Below are positions 1 through 7,646 of a stretch of 39,336 nt of DNA, in pieces (the stretch's first letter is position 1; every line of letters starts with the position of its first letter). The notes beneath the pieces were generated by a model that ran no database searches, was not told the origin of the DNA, and saw only the letters and a list, made by a program, of their open reading frames with translations. The stretch comes from Anaerolineae bacterium (GTDB taxonomy: Bacteria > Chloroflexota > Anaerolineae > B4-G1 > SLSP01). The position numbers were made by a program, and so were the translations under genes. Location: assembly GCA_003562365.1 (NCBI GenBank), contig PWVB01000524.1:1-39336 (forward strand). Direction: 5' to 3'.

Positions 1-154
1 TCGCTCCCCAAAACTCGTCCAACCCATCTGTTTGTCACCCCGACCCCAATTCGCACCGCTACCGCTCCTCAACGCCCCACCCCTCACATCCACTTATCCT
101 GTCTGGTGAATCGCTGCGCTAGCCCTTCTTGCATAGCCGTTGCCTTCGGCGGGG

Positions 155-181
155 TTGACGGTAAAATGCAGCTGTTATATG
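155..181 (+). promoter_or_regulatory. Putative promoter of the penicillin-binding protein gene
   Basis: TTGACG at 155-160 is followed after 15 bases by TATATG at 176-181, with a TG one base upstream of the hexamer (173-174), an extended -10 arrangement. The spacer is shorter than ideal, so this is moderate support. The rest of 1-273 shows no convincing gene; it may be the intergenic region behind a gene outside the window. Confidence 0.4.
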
Positions 182-273
182 GGAGGGAGATCGCGTCGCC
201 CTCGGCTAGATAACGCCTGAGGATTCGGGAGCTAGCCTCGATCTGTTTTGAGCAAAGCCTGAGAAAGCCACCT

Positions 274-3200
274 ATGCCATCTGAGTGGGAGAAACCGTAC
301 GTGCGTCCAGACCAAAGGGACCCGGAACAATCTGTGTCCCGACGTCGCGATGATGAGGATTCGACGTCTCCTTGGCGCCCAGCAGACCTGCATCCTAAGG
401 ATCACGAATCCTCCTCCGAATCCGCTACATCGCCGCCGAAGGGATCGGTGCCGACGCAGCGGACTCGCGTGCCACCGTGGGCCTCTCAGCCGGTCCGCTC
501 GGCCTATGCGTGGGACGATCCCGATGTTGATGACGACGAGCCGACACAACCGATCCGTCCCGTGCAACCGCCCCCACCTCCGCCACCCCCCTCCGGGGAC
601 CGCGATTCTCGAACGGGTGGCGGTGTTCGGTGGGCCAGTGTATTTTTGGTACTTATCTTGTCCGCAGTTGGGCTCTTTATGCTGGCCTTGGCCGCCGGGG
701 CGGTAGGATATGTCTATCTGGCGGCGCAGCTGCCGCCTCCCGATGAGCTTCGCGAGCGACAACCCAACTTCGCCAGCAGTCAGATCTATGACCGCAACGG
801 GATGTTGCTCCATGAAATCATCGATCCCGCTGCCGGTAGGCGAACCTACGTTCCATTAGAACAGATTTCACCCTACTTGCGGTTGGCCACGGTCGCAACG
901 GAGGATCGAAACTTCTACCAGCATGGTGGGTTTGACCCCATCGCCATCGTCCGTGCGATCTATCAGGCGCTTCAGGAGCGGGAGGTGGTCTCTGGTGCCA
1001 GCACCATCACCCAGCAGGTTGCGCGCAATATCCTGTTGGGGCCGGAGGCGGCGCTGGAGCGGACTGCCTCGCGGAAGGTCAAGGAGATTATCCTCGCCGC
1101 TGAGTTGACGCGTCGCTATAGCAAGGATGACATTCTTGAGATTTATGTCAACAACAACAACTACGGCAACCTGGCCTACGGGATTGATGCCGCAGCCCGC
1201 ACCTACTTTGGCACCAACGCAGCGCAGCTGACGCTGGCCCAGGCCTCCTTTTTGGCCGGGATTCCACAGTCGCCCGCCATCTACAACCCTTTCCAAGGTG
1301 GGCGCGAGCAAGCCTTGAATCGCCATAAGATTGTCTTGGGCTTGATGGTCGAGGCCGGCTATATCACGGTGGATCAGGCGGTGGCGGCAGCAGCCGAGAT
1401 GGACGCCTATACTTTTCAACCGATCTACACTGACCGGATTCCCGCGCCACATTTCGTCGTTTACATCACCCAGTGGGTTGAGCAGAACCTTGGTACAGAC
1501 GCACTCTACACTGGGCGGGGATTGCGGATTCACACTACGCTTGATCCGCGCCTACAGCGCATTGCAGAAGAGGAGGTCGCCAATGGAGTGACGGCCCTTG
1601 CTCAGCGGGATGTCACCAACGGTGCCTTGGTCGCGCTGGAACCCTCCAGCGGTCATATCCTGGCGATGGTGGGAAGCACTGACTTCTACGGAGATCAGAG
1701 GCACGGACAGGTCAACGTGACGCTCCGCTGCCGCCAGCCAGGATCGGCCATCAAACCCTTAACCTATTTGGCTGCCTTCGAGGAGGGCTGGACACCGTCT
1801 ACAAACATTTGGGATCTGCCGGTCTCCTATCCTGATGCTGCCGGCAACGTTTATGAGCCTGTTAACTTCGATGGCCGGTTCCGGGGCCCGGTTTCGGTCC
1901 GTACGGCCCTGGCCAACTCACTCAACATACCGGCAGTCAGGGCGCTGGAGTTTGTGGGAGTCGATGGCCTGCTGCGGATGGCGGAGCGCCTCGGCGCGCA
2001 GTCATTGGTGACGCCTCAGACGGAGTGTCCGGACTATCCGCATGCCACCCGCCCCGATTATGGTCTGGCCTTGACATTGGGTGGGGGTGAGATGAAACCG
2101 CTGGAACTGACTGGCGCTTATGCCACCTTGGCCAATGGGGGCCTCCGGATGGATCCTACTCCGATTCTCTGGATTGAAGATCAGGGCGGCAGGGTTCTGG
2201 TCGACAACCGGCAGCCGCAGGGTGAACAGGTTATTCGTGCCGAGCTGGCCTATCTGATGACCCACATCCTGGCGGATCGACAGGCGCGTTGCTTGGTCTT
2301 CGCCTGTCCGAGCGTTCTTGAGCTCCCGGATCGTCCTGTGGCTGCCAAGACTGGCAGCACCAACGACACTCGCGACGCCTGGACGGTGGGGTACACGACC
2401 GATCTCGCGGTGGGGGTGTGGGTAGGCAACAATGACAACACTCCGATGGCTAACGTGCTTGGATCCTCTGGGGCTGGCCCCATCTGGCAGGCCTTTATGC
2501 GGCGCGCCCACGAAGGCATCCCGGTTCGCGCCTTCCCACGACCGGCAGGGGTGATGGAGCGAGAGATCTGCGTGCTCTCAGGGGCAGAGGCGTCAGAGGT
2601 CTGTCCTGAGAGACGTTTTGAAGTCTTCTCGATGGACAGCCCGCCGCCCAGTGCAGACCAAGCGTGGTTGCAGGAGGTGGAGATCGATGCCAATAGCGGT
2701 TTGCTGGCCAACGCATATTGCCGAGAGCACGTGATCTCGCGGGTCGCTATCTTTACAGATCGTATACAGGACCCCCGAGGCCGGCAGTGGCTTGAGCAGT
2801 GGGCGATTGAACAAGGGATCGCCATCGCTCCTGACCGCGAGTGCACCAGTGCGGAGCAACCGCCCGTGGTGGAGATTACAGCCCCGGTGGCAGGCCAGGA
2901 AGTCTACGGTTTCGTGGACATCCGTGGTTCGGTGGTGCTGGCGGATTTTGATCACTACGAGATTACCTTCGGCGTGAGCGACAGCCCGCAGGGCTGGGGA
3001 TGGATTAGCGGCCCGCATATGACGATGGTTCAGGATGGCACGCTAGGGTCTTGGAGTATCCCCCAGGACCTTTCTCCCGGAGGCTACACGGTACGCGTCG
3101 TGGCACACAATCGCTATGGTGCGCGGTTCGAAGCGCGACAATACGTCCAGGTCCTTGGTCCGACGCCCACGCCAACGCCAGAAGCCACCCCAACGGCGAC

Positions 3201-3384
3201 CTCAACGCCGACGCCTTCACCGACGCCGACCGAGGTTCCAGTTACAGTGACGGCTACGCCCACCGTCACGGCCACTCCGACACCGTCGGGAGAGGTCCCA
3301 CCGTCCTCACCGACTCCGACCCCAAGTCCGACACCGACAGAGACGCCAGCTTTGGATCCTACGTCTACCCCCCCGGAGCCGTGA
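274..3384 (+). CDS. Class A penicillin-binding protein (bifunctional transglycosylase/transpeptidase, PBP1A-like)
   Basis: Polymerises and cross-links peptidoglycan at the outer face of the membrane. In order: a Pro/Asp-rich cytoplasmic N-terminus (about 1-117), one membrane segment (about 119-148), a GT51 transglycosylase domain with the motif EDRNFYQHGGFD (catalytic Glu near residue 210) and GASTITQQ, then a transpeptidase domain with SxxK (S491-A-I-K494), SxN (S549-L-N551) and KTG (692-694). After it comes an Ig-like beta domain (about 865-955, beginning PPVVEITAPVAGQEV) and a C-terminal Thr/Pro-rich tail of about 75 residues. At 1036 aa it is longer than usual because of the two end extensions. 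The tail style (TPTPTP) is common on Chloroflexota surface proteins. The start ATG has only a weak ribosome site (GAGAAAG), but an in-frame stop at 211 limits alternatives. All catalytic motifs are intact, so it should be active. Confidence 0.93.
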   Translation: MPSEWEKPYVRPDQRDPEQSVSRRRDDEDSTSPWRPADLHPKDHESSSESATSPPKGSVPTQRTRVPPWASQPVRSAYAWDDPDVDDDEPTQPIRPVQPPPPPPPPSGDRDSRTGGGVRWASVFLVLILSAVGLFMLALAAGAVGYVYLAAQLPPPDELRERQPNFASSQIYDRNGMLLHEIIDPAAGRRTYVPLEQISPYLRLATVATEDRNFYQHGGFDPIAIVRAIYQALQEREVVSGASTITQQVARNILLGPEAALERTASRKVKEIILAAELTRRYSKDDILEIYVNNNNYGNLAYGIDAAARTYFGTNAAQLTLAQASFLAGIPQSPAIYNPFQGGREQALNRHKIVLGLMVEAGYITVDQAVAAAAEMDAYTFQPIYTDRIPAPHFVVYITQWVEQNLGTDALYTGRGLRIHTTLDPRLQRIAEEEVANGVTALAQRDVTNGALVALEPSSGHILAMVGSTDFYGDQRHGQVNVTLRCRQPGSAIKPLTYLAAFEEGWTPSTNIWDLPVSYPDAAGNVYEPVNFDGRFRGPVSVRTALANSLNIPAVRALEFVGVDGLLRMAERLGAQSLVTPQTECPDYPHATRPDYGLALTLGGGEMKPLELTGAYATLANGGLRMDPTPILWIEDQGGRVLVDNRQPQGEQVIRAELAYLMTHILADRQARCLVFACPSVLELPDRPVAAKTGSTNDTRDAWTVGYTTDLAVGVWVGNNDNTPMANVLGSSGAGPIWQAFMRRAHEGIPVRAFPRPAGVMEREICVLSGAEASEVCPERRFEVFSMDSPPPSADQAWLQEVEIDANSGLLANAYCREHVISRVAIFTDRIQDPRGRQWLEQWAIEQGIAIAPDRECTSAEQPPVVEITAPVAGQEVYGFVDIRGSVVLADFDHYEITFGVSDSPQGWGWISGPHMTMVQDGTLGSWSIPQDLSPGGYTVRVVAHNRYGARFEARQYVQVLGPTPTPTPEATPTATSTPTPSPTPTEVPVTVTATPTVTATPTPSGEVPPSSPTPTPSPTPTETPALDPTSTPPEP
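3160..3380 (+). repeat. Low-complexity Thr/Pro codon repeat in the PBP tail
   Basis: Degenerate tandem units of the type ACGCCGACGCC/CCGACTCCGACC encode alternating Thr-Pro-Ser. It is an internal coding repeat, probably a flexible wall-spanning linker, and a likely place for slippage or assembly error. Confidence 0.8.
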
Positions 3385-3430
3385 TCCCTGTCGAGATCGT
3401 ACAGAATCTAGCCCAAAGTTGCTGTGAGAT

Positions 3431-3459
3431 TTGACAGTGCTTGTTTTCGTGCTATGATA
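3431..3459 (+). promoter_or_regulatory. Strong sigma70-type promoter of infC-rpmI-rplT
   Basis: A perfect TTGACA (3431-3436), a 17-base spacer and TATGAT (3454-3459), with TGC immediately before the -10 (extended -10). The predicted transcript start lies near 3466, giving a leader of about 46 bases before infC. Confidence 0.88.
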
Positions 3460-3511
3460 CGCTGGCGTTTGTGCCTATCGCTTTGTCTGCTCAAAAATCA
3501 TAAGGGGGATC

Positions 3512-4030
3512 ATTATCAGCAAGCAGCAGTATCGTGCGAACAACCAGATTCGAGCTCGGGAAGTCCGGGTCATTGACGTTGAGGGGAATAACCTCGGGAT
3601 TATGCCTACATTGGAGGCGTTACGTATGGCAGAGGAGGCAGGCCTTGATCTAGTAGAGGTTGCGCCGAATGCCGAGCCACCAGTGACTCGTGTGATGGAC
3701 TTTGGTAAGTTCATCTATCAACAGGCTAAGAAGGAACGTGAGGCACGGAAATCCCAGAAGCAGGTCGAGATCAAAGAAATTCGTCTGCGTCCTAAGACGA
3801 CCGAGCATCACAAGATGTTTAAGGTGAAGAACGCACGGGGCTGGCTTGCGGATGGCAACAAAGTGCGGGTGAGAATTCGCTTCCGGGGTCGCGAGATTAC
3901 CTACCCAGAGGTGGCGATGGAGCAGCTTCGGGAGATTGCTGATGAGCTGTCCGATGTTGCCGCTGTTGAACAGGCGCCACAGATGGACGGGCGGACACTG
4001 TTGATGGTGCTAGCGCCCAAAAAGACTTAG
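3512..4030 (+). CDS. infC: Translation initiation factor IF-3, non-ATG start
   Basis: IF-3 binds the 30S subunit, prevents premature joining of 50S and proofreads start codon and initiator tRNA. The reading frame runs upstream of the first ATG (3602) and supplies the expected N-terminus ISKQQYRANNQIRAREVRVI, so the gene must start at ATT 3512 or ATC 3515. An AAGGGGG ribosome site (3502-3508) lies 3 bases before ATT and 6 before ATC. A start at 3602 would remove the first 30 residues of the conserved N-domain. Both IF-3 domains are complete: N-domain to about residue 75, and C-domain with KEIRLRPKTTEHH and VRIRFRGRE. A rare start codon on infC is the known autoregulation device in E. coli (AUU), where IF-3 discriminates against it. 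It is first in an operon with rpmI and rplT, the usual order. Confidence 0.93.
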   Translation: MISKQQYRANNQIRAREVRVIDVEGNNLGIMPTLEALRMAEEAGLDLVEVAPNAEPPVTRVMDFGKFIYQQAKKEREARKSQKQVEIKEIRLRPKTTEHHKMFKVKNARGWLADGNKVRVRIRFRGREITYPEVAMEQLREIADELSDVAAVEQAPQMDGRTLLMVLAPKKT

Positions 4031-4045
4031 GTGGGAGGAAAGTCA

Positions 4046-4264
4046 GTGCCCAAGATTAGAACACACAAATCAACGGCGAAGCGCTTCCATGTATCTCGGG
4101 GTGGAAGCGGGAAGCTGATGCGGACAAAGCAGGGGAAAAGCCACTTTCGTCGCAAGAAGCCACGGCGGGTGCGCGCTGAGTTTGACGATCTTCACGTCGT
4201 CGACGATCAGGGCATTCAGCGGCGAGTACGCAGGTTGGCTCCGTATATGAAGAGGAATTCTTAG
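4046..4264 (+). CDS. rpmI: 50S ribosomal protein L35
   Basis: Small basic protein of the large ribosomal subunit. The sequence begins PKIRTHKSTAKRF and has the family's GSGKLMRTKQGKSHFRRKK. The GTG at 4046 is chosen over the GTG at 4031 because GGGAGGA (4033-4039) sits 6 bases before it and the product then starts with the canonical (M)PKIRTHK. It has 72 aa, slightly longer than the usual 64-67. It follows infC by 15 bases and precedes rplT by 16, so the three are co-transcribed. Confidence 0.95.
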   Translation: MPKIRTHKSTAKRFHVSRGGSGKLMRTKQGKSHFRRKKPRRVRAEFDDLHVVDDQGIQRRVRRLAPYMKRNS

Positions 4265-4280
4265 TTTTTTGAGGTGAATT

Positions 4281-4625
4281 GTGAGAGTAAAAGGTGGAAC
4301 CGTAACACGCCGACGCCATAAGAAGCTCGTTCGTCAGACGAAAGGGTTCTTTGGGTCGCGCCATAAGCTGTTCCGGCGAGCTAACGAGGGGTGGATGAAG
4401 TCTATGGCCTACGCTTACCGCGATCGGCGCAACAAGAAGCGCGATCTGCGGCGCCTATGGATCATCCGCATCAACGCAGCCGCCCGGCAGAATGGCACGA
4501 CCTACAGTCGCTTGATTCATGACCTGAGGTCATCGAGTATCGCCCTGGATCGCAAGATTCTGGCTGATCTGGCGGTGAATGAGCCGGGGGCCTTCTCCGC
4601 TGTTGTGGAGACCGCACAAGCATAA
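4281..4625 (+). CDS. rplT: 50S ribosomal protein L20
   Basis: Binds 23S rRNA early in 50S assembly and, in several bacteria, represses its own operon through the mRNA. It shows the family signatures [20 protein letters not shown], a central [20 protein letters not shown] and [17 protein letters not shown]. The length of 114 aa is normal. The GTG start at 4281 is supported by GAGGTGA at 4271-4277. Last gene of infC-rpmI-rplT, followed by a hairpin terminator. Confidence 0.96.
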   Translation: MRVKGGTVTRRRHKKLVRQTKGFFGSRHKLFRRANEGWMKSMAYAYRDRRNKKRDLRRLWIIRINAAARQNGTTYSRLIHDLRSSSIALDRKILADLAVNEPGAFSAVVETAQA

Positions 4626-4661
4626 CCGGCGAGAGCCAGTTCAGCAGTTATATGAGAGCCG

Positions 4662-4701
4662 GCGGCGGTGCCATCCTCAATCGAGGAGGCATCGCCGCTT
4701 T
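4662..4701. terminator. Terminator hairpin after rplT
   Basis: GCGGCGGTGCC plus TCCTC (4662-4678, one bulged A) pairs with GAGGA plus GGCATCGCCGC (4683-4698) around a four-base loop, followed by TTT. It lies between rplT and the convergent gene ending at 4718, so it could serve both strands. Confidence 0.65.
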
Positions 4702-4717
4702 CGCGTGATGCAGTCTT

Positions 4718-5167
4718 CTAGCGGCGGCGGCGGATGAGCAGTTTGAAGACGTTGCTGATGACCCCCAGGATGAGGGCGAAGATGACAGCAGCTCGCATAT
4801 CGAAGAGGATGGTGACTTTCTCGCCTTCGATCTGGTTGGCAGCGACCAAAAGCGCCATCGCATCTTCCATCTTCACCTGATCGGCGGCGACAATGCCAGC
4901 CACTCCATTGGTCAGCGTGACATTCTCGCCCTGTGCGATACCGATGCCGCCTCCTTTAACGTCGACAAAGCGGCCCTTTGCACGACCCATGCCTCCCTGC
5001 TCAACGAATACCTTGTCGGCCTTAACGGTTTGGGCGCCGCCCTGTATTATGTTGACGGTGTCGGCTACGACCTCTTGCCTGCCTGTTTCTGCAGGCATGG
5101 ACGCCGTTTTCGCGGTTGCCTCCACAGTAGTCGGCTCCTGCGGTTGTAGATCCTTTTCTGCATCCAT
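4718..5167 (-). CDS. Tail-anchored repeat protein of unknown function
   Basis: No family was recognised with certainty. The 149-aa product has three parts: a Glu/Thr/Ala-rich N-terminus (1-30); a middle (about 31-115) of short repeats alternating Val and Gly, such as VFVEQGGMGRAKG, VDVKGGGIGIAQG and VTLTNGVAGIVAA, reading like a small beta-solenoid (bactofilin-like in style, not shown to be one); and a C-terminal hydrophobic segment AAVIFALILGVISNVFKLL ending in five basic residues. That end is a typical tail anchor leaving the solenoid in the cytoplasm. The start ATG is preceded by GGAGAAA. It stands alone, convergent with rplT. It could be a membrane-bound scaffold; that is inference. Confidence 0.72.
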   Translation of the reverse strand: MDAEKDLQPQEPTTVEATAKTASMPAETGRQEVVADTVNIIQGGAQTVKADKVFVEQGGMGRAKGRFVDVKGGGIGIAQGENVTLTNGVAGIVAADQVKMEDAMALLVAANQIEGEKVTILFDMRAAVIFALILGVISNVFKLLIRRRR

Positions 5168-5232
5168 CGGTTTCTCCTTACCTTAGTGAGGGCTTCCCCG
5201 TGTGCCAACCTGCTTGCTGTCAGCACACCCTA

Positions 5233-5260
5233 AGTTTAGCATAGATCGATGAATGCAGAA
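5233..5260 (-). promoter_or_regulatory. Putative promoter of the tail-anchored repeat protein
   Basis: On the minus strand TTCTGC (5260-5255), 16 bases, then TAAACT (5238-5233) with TGC directly before it (extended -10). The -35 is poor and the call rests on the extended -10. Confidence 0.35.
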
Positions 5261-5413
5261 GCGTGTAGCGCCGTCTAAATCTGCGATGGGAGTTCCGTCA
5301 CACGAGGTGCGGTCATACGTCACTAGGTTTGGAGGCTAAAGTGACTATCATAGAAAGTGTTGAGGTACTGATGGCTTCACATCCATCGCACCTCTCCTCC
5401 TTTCCTTGGCTGG

Positions 5414-5447
5414 TGGCCCCCCGGATCCCCCCCTCGCCGGGGGGCCA
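5414..5447. repeat. Perfect 11-bp inverted repeat in an intergenic region
   Basis: TGGCCCCCCGG (5414-5424) and CCGGGGGGCCA (5437-5447) flank a 12-base C-rich loop. No T-run follows on either strand. It lies in the 440-base gap 5168-5608, which otherwise holds only the two divergent candidate promoters. It could be a processing or regulatory hairpin or a small repeat element. Confidence 0.6.
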
Positions 5448-5542
5448 GGCCATGGTAGACGTGGTTAAACTGCGTGCTGGCTAGGACTAACAGCAGTCCC
5501 CAGAGCATTTTCGTTTGGTGCGAGACTTCTTTTTCGTTTAGC

Positions 5543-5570
5543 TTGTGCCTGCCCACAATGGCCGTATACT
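5543..5570 (+). promoter_or_regulatory. Promoter of the DUF4013 gene
   Basis: TTGTGC (5543-5548), a 16-base spacer and TATACT (5565-5570). It predicts a leader of about 30 bases before the ATG at 5609. Confidence 0.6.
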
Positions 5571-5608
5571 GTGAATAGGTTCCTTATTCAATCTTGAGGA
5601 GAGAGACG

Positions 5609-6262
5609 ATGAACTTCGGCAAGGCCTTCACATTTGTCTTCGACGATCCCGAGTGGCTTAAGAAGGTGGCGATCAATGCTCTGATCGGCTTGATCCCCAT
5701 CATCGGTGCGCTCTACCTGCTGGGCTGGGGACTGGAGGTGGCCCGCCGCATCGCGATCCAGAGTCCCATCCCCTTGCCTGACGTGGACTTCGGTACCTTT
5801 CTAGGCCACGGGCTTAAGGCGTTTGTCGTCGGGCTGGTCTACACTCTACCGATCTGGATTGTCACGATTCCAATGGTGGTGATCGCGCTAGTGGTAGAGG
5901 GTGCGGGGATGGATAGAGAGGTCGCTAATGTATTGTTGATGATCACTAACCTGTGTGGCGGGCTACTGCTTTTACTCTACGGTCTCTTGATGGGCTTGGT
6001 GTTGCCGGCCGCGCTGACGCGTACGGTGGTCTATGGCTCCATCAAGTCTGGTTTGCAGTTTGGATCGGTTCTGGGGCTGGTACGCGCCGCGCCGGGGGCC
6101 TACATAGTGACGCTGTTGGGGACCTTTGTCGCTGGGCTGCTGGCGGCCTTCGTCGGCACGTTGGCCTGTGGTATCGGACTCATCTTCACTGCCGCCTATC
6201 AACAGGCGGTAATGGGGCACTTCTACGGTCAGGCATACCTACGGGCGAGCGCCGGGCGCTAG
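5609..6262 (+). CDS. DUF4013 domain-containing membrane protein
   Basis: Integral membrane protein of unknown function. The N-terminal stretch MNFGKAFTFVFDDPEWLKK leading into a hydrophobic hairpin with IGLIPIIGALYLLGWGLE is the recognisable DUF4013 signature. Four to six hydrophobic segments cover the 217 residues, with the repeated GLIPIIG and G-rich turns expected of the family. The ATG at 5609 is preferred over the upstream in-frame TTG at 5594 because GAGGAGAGAG lies just before it. It is a single gene with its own promoter and a strong hairpin after it. Nothing around it points to a partner. Confidence 0.85.
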   Translation: MNFGKAFTFVFDDPEWLKKVAINALIGLIPIIGALYLLGWGLEVARRIAIQSPIPLPDVDFGTFLGHGLKAFVVGLVYTLPIWIVTIPMVVIALVVEGAGMDREVANVLLMITNLCGGLLLLLYGLLMGLVLPAALTRTVVYGSIKSGLQFGSVLGLVRAAPGAYIVTLLGTFVAGLLAAFVGTLACGIGLIFTAAYQQAVMGHFYGQAYLRASAGR

Positions 6263-6272
6263 GATTGGTGAG

Positions 6273-6310
6273 AATGCCGGGCGCCCCCTAAGCAGGGGGC
6301 GCCCGGCATT
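6273..6310. terminator. Bidirectional terminator hairpin
   Basis: A perfect 17-bp stem (6273-6289 with 6294-6310) around an AAGC loop, between two convergent genes. There is no long T-run, but the symmetry and position fit a shared terminator. Confidence 0.7.
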
Positions 6311-6333
6311 AATGCTGACTCCCCCTCTACTCC

Positions 6334-7284
6334 CTAATGCCCTTTGGTTCGCTGCGAAGCTCTGGTAGGCGCGATCACGTCGATTAGCTGCGGCACCAGT
6401 GTGATCTCCAACTTCTGAGTGGCGGTGGCCAGGGTCTCTCCATCGGCGTGGGCCGGCAGATTGCCCTGCAAGGCGGTCACCGCTATGTGGTCGGTTCGGG
6501 CGGTCGTGATCGGTGCCTGCGTAGCCTGGGTGCCACGCATAAAATGCGGTATCATCGTCAGGATGCGGAGTCTAGGCACTTGACGCGCGATGCATAGGTT
6601 CAGATGCCCGTCGGCGGGGTCGCCTTGAGGTGCCATCATAAAGCCGCCGCCCATCCGTTGTCCGTTCATCACCGAGATCATCAGCGTGGGTTGTTCGATG
6701 TTTCGGCCAGCATATTCTATTGAGACGAGCGGAGCTTCATAGTATAGTAGAATGGTCTTGAGGGTTGCCACGATGTAGCAGAGAAAGCCCTTCAGGTGCG
6801 GCTGACGGGCGGCCACGAAGCCCACCACTGCGTCAAAACCGATGCCAACACCGTTGCCGAAGTATCGTCCTACCGAGTCGTCTCCGCCGGTAACGTAGCC
6901 GATGTCGATCGGGCGTCGCTGGGCTTGGGCCAGGACTCTGCAGCCAGCCTCCAGCTCGGTAGGGATGCCCAATGCAAAGGCAAAGTCATTGCCTCGGCCT
7001 GTGCTCAACACACCTAGGGCTGGAAAAACGCTGGGGTGATCATCGCGCGCCATCACAAGGCCGTTGAGCACTTCGTTGACGGTGCCATCCCCCCCCACGG
7101 CGACAATGATGTCAACCCCATCGCACGCGGCTGCCCGCGCCAATTCGGCGGCGTGCCAGCGGCGCTCGGTGTAGACGAGCTCAAATGCCAGCCCCAGGTT
7201 CCGCAGATGTGCCTGTATGGCTGGCACTGCAGCCGCCGCTGCACCGCGTCCGGCTGCTGGATTGACGATCACACGGTACCTCAC
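6334..7284 (-). CDS. Diacylglycerol/lipid kinase family protein (DagK/YegS-like)
   Basis: Phosphorylates a lipid hydroxyl (diacylglycerol, or a related lipid such as a sphingoid base) with ATP at the membrane. Visible are the N-terminal VNPAAGRG, the nucleotide-binding GGDGTVNEVLNGL (about residues 60-72), PALGVLSTGRGNDFA, then the C-terminal beta-sandwich with VGIGFDAVVG, MMAPQGDPADGHLNL and HADGE. The length of 316 aa is normal. A longer frame opens upstream to 7437, but the GTG at 7284 is chosen because GAGGAGGT (7301-7294) sits about 8 bases before it and the protein then begins MRYRVIVNPAAGRG, as in the family. It has its own promoter at 7379-7406. The substrate cannot be told from sequence. 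Confidence 0.9.
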   Translation of the reverse strand: MRYRVIVNPAAGRGAAAAAVPAIQAHLRNLGLAFELVYTERRWHAAELARAAACDGVDIIVAVGGDGTVNEVLNGLVMARDDHPSVFPALGVLSTGRGNDFAFALGIPTELEAGCRVLAQAQRRPIDIGYVTGGDDSVGRYFGNGVGIGFDAVVGFVAARQPHLKGFLCYIVATLKTILLYYEAPLVSIEYAGRNIEQPTLMISVMNGQRMGGGFMMAPQGDPADGHLNLCIARQVPRLRILTMIPHFMRGTQATQAPITTARTDHIAVTALQGNLPAHADGETLATATQKLEITLVPQLIDVIAPTRASQRTKGH

Positions 7285-7378
7285 GCTTTGTTGACCTCCT
7301 CTACTACCAAGTCTCCTTTGACGCTGACTGTAAGCCATAACAGTGGCGCATCCTCCGCTGCCTTGGCGCATTCGCCGG

Positions 7379-7406
7379 AGTATAGGTGAAGCGCCGTTGA
7401 TGTCAA
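7379..7406 (-). promoter_or_regulatory. Promoter of the lipid kinase gene
   Basis: On the minus strand a perfect TTGACA (7406-7401), a 16-base spacer and TATACT (7384-7379). It implies a leader of about 90 bases. This promoter lies inside the longer frame that opens at 7437, further support for the internal start at 7284. Confidence 0.75.
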
Positions 7407-7546
7407 TGCCTATCTGGCTGATGGGATAGCGCAGCAATTCACATAAGCGGGCTGGCGCATGTGGGTGATGGGTGCTGCAGCCTCAGTGCCATCCACAATA
7501 CATAGGGGCGATGAGACTACCCGAAGTTGCTGAGCTATCCTGGCTG

Positions 7547-7565
7547 ATAGGACCGCCTGTCCTAT
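7547..7565. repeat. Short perfect inverted repeat upstream of tgt
   Basis: ATAGGAC (7547-7553) and GTCCTAT (7559-7565) with a 5-base spacer, about 35 bases upstream of the putative tgt -10. It could be an operator. The rest of 7285-7646 holds only the two divergent promoters. Confidence 0.4.
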
Positions 7566-7598
7566 GTTTCCTCTCCACCGTGATTCATCTCCTCTTTG

Positions 7599-7607
7599 TG
7601 GTATCAT
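7599..7607 (+). promoter_or_regulatory. Putative extended -10 promoter of tgt
   Basis: TGGTATCAT: TG, one base, then TATCAT (7602-7607). No good -35 hexamer is present at the right distance. Start of transcription would fall near 7614. Confidence 0.4.
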
Positions 7608-7646
7608 AGCGGACGTGTGCTATCGTGGTTGACGAAGGGGTACCGT

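Noticed and set aside
3160..3380. Tandem ACG-CCG-type repeats as a possible CRISPR or satellite
   Set aside because: They are in frame and encode the Thr/Pro tail of the penicillin-binding protein; there are no spacers of constant length.
5414..5447. Terminator for an unseen gene
   Set aside because: The stem is perfect, but no T-run follows on either strand and no gene ends next to it; it is kept only as an inverted repeat.
7285..7437. N-terminal extension of the lipid kinase to 7437
   Set aside because: It includes the TTGACA-16-TATACT promoter, and the strong Shine-Dalgarno at 7294-7301 points to GTG 7284.
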